A stretch of DNA of 16,916 nucleotides, taken from contig JAYTQG010000222.1 of assembly GCA_043746815.1 (NCBI GenBank), positions 1 through 16,916 on the forward strand, written 5' to 3'. This stretch comes from JAYTQG01 sp043746815 (GTDB lineage: Bacteria > Actinomycetota > Thermoleophilia > Miltoncostaeales > Miltoncostaeaceae). The notes beneath the pieces were generated by a model that had not been told where the DNA came from, ran no database searches, and saw only the letters and a program-made list of their open reading frames with translations. Within the stretch, counting starts at the first letter, position 1. Each line of letters starts with the position of its first letter. This document shows, one piece after another, positions 14,031 to 16,916 of this stretch. A program made the translations under genes and the position numbers.

Positions 14031-15022
14031 GCCCCGGTCTCTTCCGTTGGCCCGTCAGCGATTGGTGCGCCCGTGAGGCGCAGAAACACGTCGTCCAACG
14101 TCGGCTGGCGAAGCCCCAAGTCTTCGACCTCGATGTTGGCGTCTGCCAATGCGTCAGCGAGCTCCGACACGACCCGGGGACCGGCGGCGGTAGGTGCCTG
14201 CACCGTTTTGGTCGCCTCATCCACTGACGGCGTACTCCCGGTGATTCGTGCCATCTCGCGCTGAATGGTCGGCAGATTGCCAGGGTCGACGACCGTAACG
14301 GTGATCTGGGCGCCGCCGACCCTGCGTTTGAGCTCTCGCGAGTCACCCCGCGCGATCACCCGGCCGTGGTCCACCACAATGATGTCGTCGGCGAGGCGGT
14401 CCGCTTCTTCCAGGTACTGCGTCGTCAACAAAATCGTCGTCCCTTGCGTGACGAGTCCTTCCAGGACGTCCCAAAGATCGTTTCGGGCGCGCGGATCGAG
14501 GCCGGTCGTCGGCTCGTCCAAGAAGAGAATTTCCGGACGTGCGACGAGGGTCGAAGCAAGGTCCAAGCGACGGCGCATTCCGCCCGAATACGTCTTCGCA
14601 AGGCGCCCACCGGCATCGGTCAATTCGAACTGGGCGAGCAACTCGTCGGCGCGGGCGGCGGATACCTTCCGCCCCAGGTGATGAAGCTCACCGATCATGA
14701 TGAGGTTCTCCCGACCCGTGAGGAGCTTGTCGACCGTCGCATCCTGCGCGGCCAGTCCAAGCAGGCGTCGCACCGCCAACGGTTCGCGCGCAACGTCCAG
14801 CCCGCCAACCCGCGCCGACCCTTCAGTTGCAACGGCGAGCGTCGTCAGGATTCGGACCGCCGTCGTCTTGCCCGCGCCGTTTGGTCCGAGAAGGCCGCAG
14901 ACGCTTCCCTGAGGTACTTCGAAGCTCACGTCGTCCAGGGCGACCTTGTCGCCGTATCGTTTGACGAGGCCCTCGGCTTCGATCGCATTTGGTCCGCTCA
15001 CGGCGGAGAGTTTCGCATGCAC
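14027..15022 (-). CDS. DrrA-type ABC exporter ATP-binding protein
   Basis: Cytoplasmic ATPase (331 aa from the GTG at 15022) that powers the DrrB-type permease. Walker A GPNGAGKTT is at 46-54, the Q-loop at Gln93, the signature YSGGMRRR at 145-152 and Walker B ILFLDEPTTGLD at 165-176. The switch residue is Gln202 in LLTTQYLEEAD instead of His, which is normal in the DrrA group. The C-terminal extension ends LGLRQPTLDDVFLRLTG, the DrrA-type tail needed for pairing with the permease. A second GTG at 15001 (VSGPNAIEAEGL) is an equally plausible start; neither has a Shine-Dalgarno. A perfect 32-bp palindrome lies 77 bp upstream and may be its operator. Confidence 0.94.
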   Translation of the reverse strand: MHAKLSAVSGPNAIEAEGLVKRYGDKVALDDVSFEVPQGSVCGLLGPNGAGKTTAVRILTTLAVATEGSARVGGLDVAREPLAVRRLLGLAAQDATVDKLLTGRENLIMIGELHHLGRKVSAARADELLAQFELTDAGGRLAKTYSGGMRRRLDLASTLVARPEILFLDEPTTGLDPRARNDLWDVLEGLVTQGTTILLTTQYLEEADRLADDIIVVDHGRVIARGDSRELKRRVGGAQITVTVVDPGNLPTIQREMARITGSTPSVDEATKTVQAPTAAGPRVVSELADALADANIEVEDLGLRQPTLDDVFLRLTGAPIADGPTEETGA

Positions 15023-15099
15023 GGTGGGTTGGGGTGGCTACTGGGACGAGCCAGTCCGCCGCGTCGGTGTCGGCCCTGCGGGTCGGACGCCAGCGCTCG

Positions 15100-15131
15100 G
15101 CTTCGTCCACGGCACGTGCCGTGGACGAAGC
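15100..15131. repeat. Perfect 32-bp palindrome without spacer upstream of the DrrA/DrrB exporter
   Basis: Each 16-base arm (GCTTCGTCCACGGCAC and its complement) is matched without error and the centre is GGCACGTGCC. It lies 77-108 bp upstream of the longest drrA-type start. It could be a regulator's operator, a cruciform, or a hairpin in a transcript from either strand. No regulator gene is next to it. Confidence 0.9.
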
Positions 15132-15494
15132 GGCGAGATCAGCGCGAACGAGGACCATGAACGGGCGTTACGTAGGACTGAACGGCTACTCGATCCTTGG
15201 GCAGATTCCATGGACTCGGCCTTCACCCTGGCCAAGGGTTGTCCGATGCTGGGGACCGGTGGGTCCGTGGAAGGACGCGAGGTGCGCGAGGTCATGTGGC
15301 CGGAGCGAGACCCGTGCCCTCTCCCGGGGAGGTTGCGCCCAGATCTTGGATGCCATCCACCAAGGGCGGCTTCGATCGCTTTCAGAAGGGGACCACTACT
15401 CGGCGACCTCATCGATCCGCGCTGCCAGTGTTGTCCTGGGGCTACACGAGCGCGGCGGTCCTGCACGGGTGCTCGAGCGCAAGGTTCCTTGCTG

Positions 15495-15700
15495 GCCCCC
15501 AAATAGCAGGGCGCCACCGGCCTGGACCTTGCAGCCCATTTCGACGTCTTTCGAACGACTGTCATGGTCCACCTCGAGCGCCAGGGCATCCCTCGGTGCC
15601 GACCCGCCCCAGCCACTCAACGAAGTACGTACCGCCCGGCCTGCGGGGTGCGCCGTTCGTACGACGAGATGTCCGACAAAGACATGGTTAGAACACCGAC
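15495..15700 (+). pseudogene. Decayed helix-turn-helix protein of the recombinase-associated type
   Basis: After a TAG at 15504-15506 the same frame reads QGATGLDLAAHFDVFRTTVM and then VHLERQGIPR. This is the pattern of small actinobacterial HTH proteins and resolvase C-termini (LAARFGVHRTTVxxHLxRxGV). The next part only makes sense with frame changes: LNEVRTA near 15617-15637, then EMSDKDMVRT near 15667-15696, where relatives have a second HTH (SDKTVRxxL). The nonsense codon sits where relatives usually have Tyr. At least two frameshifts and one stop have accumulated. No N-terminal half or intact recombinase was found. Confidence 0.55.
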
Positions 15701-15751
15701 AAAACACTGACGAGACCGTCTCTTGGAGAGAGGACGCGGCCCCGATGCCCC

Positions 15752-15880
15752 GCCCGAGAGATCACCTCGGACCGTGTCGGATCCGACTTCGTTGGAGGCG
15801 TCGTGATGCACACTGGAGACCGGCGTGTGGCTCTCGGCGATCGGCTCGTTGGTCTCCCTGTTGCGGACCCTTGGACGTAG
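15752..15880 (+). pseudogene. C-terminal remnant of a second AAA_14/DUF4143 gene
   Basis: The plus strand from about 15770 reads DRVGSDFVGGVVMHTG, then GDRLVGLPVADPWT and a TAG at 15878-15880. It aligns residue by residue with the end of the intact 419-aa protein of this window (DQLGKRFVQGIVLYTG, GDRLTAQPLSALW), sharing D, G, FV, G, V, TG, GDRL, P and W without gaps. The ATPase domain and most of DUF4143 are missing upstream. The frame just before the match (RDHLG in another frame) suggests a further frameshift. Confidence 0.7.
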
Positions 15881-16058
15881 AGAGGGCGCTGGATACCGCC
15901 GCCGACGTAGCTCCGAGGACGAGCCCGGATCAGCTCGCAATCCGAGGATGCTTGCCACACTGGTGCCGCTGTTTCCTGTCACCTTTGCCCGGATCGAAGG
16001 CCGCGTTAGTGAGGCGGAGGTGCCTGGGCAGGACGGACGTGGACCGTGCCTGTACCGA

Positions 16059-16070
16059 CACAGTACTGTG
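16059..16070. promoter_or_regulatory. 12-bp perfect palindrome upstream of the GH5 gene
   Basis: CACAGTACTGTG is self-complementary and lies 35 bp upstream of the candidate -10 of the GH5 gene, a place where an activator or repressor could bind. It does not match the LacI-type or other cellulase operators I know. Confidence 0.4.
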
Positions 16071-16104
16071 ACGAAATCGTCCCGCGGCGTGACACAAACC
16101 GAAC

Positions 16105-16110
16105 TACGCT
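16105..16110 (+). promoter_or_regulatory. Candidate -10 box of the GH5 gene
   Basis: TACGCT is the same hexamer as upstream of the decayed RHH gene. Transcription from it would start near 16117 and give a leader of about 34 nt that begins with GGGAGG. No clear -35 is seen. Confidence 0.35.
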
Positions 16111-16150
16111 GAAACCGGGAGGTGGTCCGGGGTGGCCCCTGGCGGACCGG

Positions 16151-16916
16151 ATGCGTGCGGTCGCCGGATTCGGCGTGCTGATCGCCGCAGCGACTGCCTT
16201 GGGGTGCGGCGAGACCAGCCCGTCGGGCGCGTTCGAGATGCAACGCAGCCTCGGTCGTGGGATCAACCTCGGTAACGTCCTCGAAGCCTCCCCCACGGAA
16301 GGCTCGTGGGGGCTTCGGCTCTCAGACGGCCTCTTCGACCGAGCGAAGGAGGCCGGGTTCGCGACGATTCGCCTTCCTGTCCGTTGGAGTAACCATGCGG
16401 GGGCCACAGCGCCGTTCACCATCGATCCCGCCTGGTTTCGTCGGGTTGACGTTGCCGTCCGCGCGGCGAGTGCCCGTGACATGAACGTCGTCATCGACAT
16501 GCACCACTACCGTCAGCTCGGCGGCGAACCACTGGACTACGGTGAGCGCGCCGTCTCGCCAGACGTCGTGGACGACCGGTTCGTCGCCATGTGGGCGCAG
16601 ATCGCCGAGCGCTACCGGGCCGAGTCGAACGACCGCGTGCTGTTTGAACTCTACAACGAGCCGAACACGACCCTCACCCCCGAGCGGTGGAATCGGCTCT
16701 TTCCTCGAGCGCTCGCGGCAGTACGAACGACCAACGTCGATCGGTACGTCGTGATCGGGCCGACCAGTTGGAACTCGGCGGATGCGTTGAAGGATCTCGT
16801 GCTCCCGGACGACCCGCGAATCATCGTCACGGTTCACAACTACGCTCCGTTTTCATTCACCCATCAGGGGACGGGACCGCCCGGTGGGGAGCCCCGGTCG
16901 TGGCTCGGGACAACGT
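16151..16916 (+). CDS. GH5 family cellulase-like lipoprotein, 3' end outside window
   Basis: N-terminal 255 residues of an exported glycoside hydrolase of family 5 (endo-beta-glucanase type). The signal is short and ends in the lipobox ALGC, with Cys19 the lipid attachment site, so it should be anchored on the outer face of the membrane. GH5 marks follow: RGINLGNVLEA at 36-46, TIRLPVRW at 72-79, VVIDMHHY at 113-120, LFELYNEP at 164-171 with Glu170 the acid/base, and VHNYAPF at 228-234. The nucleophile Glu lies beyond the window. ATG 16151 is the only usual start before the signal. Its ribosome site is weak (GGCGGA), and a GGGAGG is 28 nt upstream, too far to serve directly. The exact substrate (cellulose, mannan, other) is open. 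Confidence 0.92.
   Translation, partial: MRAVAGFGVLIAAATALGCGETSPSGAFEMQRSLGRGINLGNVLEASPTEGSWGLRLSDGLFDRAKEAGFATIRLPVRWSNHAGATAPFTIDPAWFRRVDVAVRAASARDMNVVIDMHHYRQLGGEPLDYGERAVSPDVVDDRFVAMWAQIAERYRAESNDRVLFELYNEPNTTLTPERWNRLFPRALAAVRTTNVDRYVVIGPTSWNSADALKDLVLPDDPRIIVTVHNYAPFSFTHQGTGPPGGEPRSWLGTT
16283..16316 (+). other. Strong hairpin within the 5' part of the GH5 coding region
   Basis: CCCCCACG (16290-16297) and CGTGGGGG (16305-16312) pair perfectly around a 7-nt loop. GAAG (16283-16286) and CTTC (16313-16316) extend the stem after a 3-nt bulge. The codons read E-A-S-P-T-E-G-S-W-G-L. It may be a by-product of GC-rich coding, or may affect translation. Confidence 0.4.

Larger units (their letters stand above)
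15132..16104. other. Gene-poor region with decayed gene fragments
   Basis: Nearly 1 kb without an intact gene. Long open frames exist on both strands, but they are rich in Arg, Trp, Cys and Pro, lack ribosome sites and resemble no family. Two fragments can be recognised on the plus strand: an HTH piece at about 15495-15700 and the end of a DUF4143 gene at about 15752-15880. Nothing was recognised in 15132-15490 or 15881-16058. No tRNA T-arm pattern was found. Confidence 0.6.

Noticed and set aside
14823..15158. Minus-strand open frame MVLVRADLAASSTARAVDEA... upstream of and overlapping the DrrA-type gene
   Set aside because: It overlaps the exporter gene out of frame by 200 nt, and the STARAVDEA peptide appears on both strands only because of the perfect palindrome. 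It could be a remnant but nothing identifies it.
14989..16071. Plus-strand open frame of 360 codons through the gene-poor region
   Set aside because: It is rich in Arg, Trp and Cys, has no ribosome site and no recognisable motif, while better protein text (HTH, DUF4143) lies in other frames of the same DNA.
15617..16243. Minus-strand open frame of 208 codons
   Set aside because: It overlaps the 5' end of the GH5 gene antisense and contains no family-like sequence; judged a GC-driven open frame.

Overview
The window is high-GC DNA from a bacterium that looks like an actinomycete. Pointers are GC-rich codons, GTG and TTG starts, Ala-rich secretion signals, a DrrA/DrrB-type exporter, and several genes whose -10 box (TANNNT) sits only 6-7 nt upstream of the start codon, as in leaderless actinobacterial mRNAs. 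The Ig-like secreted protein and its C-terminal motif suggest Thermoleophilia/Solirubrobacterales, but that is inference and species cannot be told.

Layout. 1-1187 (-): ABC-F ATPase, cut by the window start. 1305-1564 (-): decayed ribbon-helix-helix antitoxin-like gene. 1796-3991 (+): secreted 731-aa protein with Ig-like repeats. 4020-5279 (-): AAA_14/DUF4143 ATPase, preceded by four identical 13-bp repeats at an exact 22-bp period. 5448-8093 (-): three-gene polar amino-acid ABC importer (binding protein, permease, ATPase). 8180-9340 (-): secreted GH18 chitinase-like enzyme. 9350-9516: 167-bp imperfect palindrome with CTAG at both ends, lying between two hydrolase genes. 9513-11648 (-): secreted 711-aa clan-A-like glycoside hydrolase with a C-terminal CBM9-like part. 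11741-13201 (+): succinate-semialdehyde dehydrogenase-like ALDH. 13203-15022 (-): DrrB/DrrA-type ABC exporter. 15023-16150: about 1.1 kb without an intact gene, holding a perfect 32-bp palindrome and decayed pieces of an HTH gene and of a second DUF4143 gene. 16151 to the end (+): GH5 cellulase-like lipoprotein, cut by the window end.

The theme is polymer breakdown and nutrient uptake (GH18, GH clan-A-like, GH5, amino-acid importer, SSADH), mixed with accessory genes of the mobile or toxin-antitoxin type. Three decayed accessory genes (RHH, HTH, DUF4143) suggest repeated gain and loss.

The two strongest leads are non-coding. One is the iteron-like array at the AAA_14 promoter. The other is the 167-bp palindrome: 5 of 6 mismatches in its outer 26 bp, and both mismatches in its apical stem, become G-U pairs only in minus-strand RNA, the direction in which both flanking genes are transcribed.
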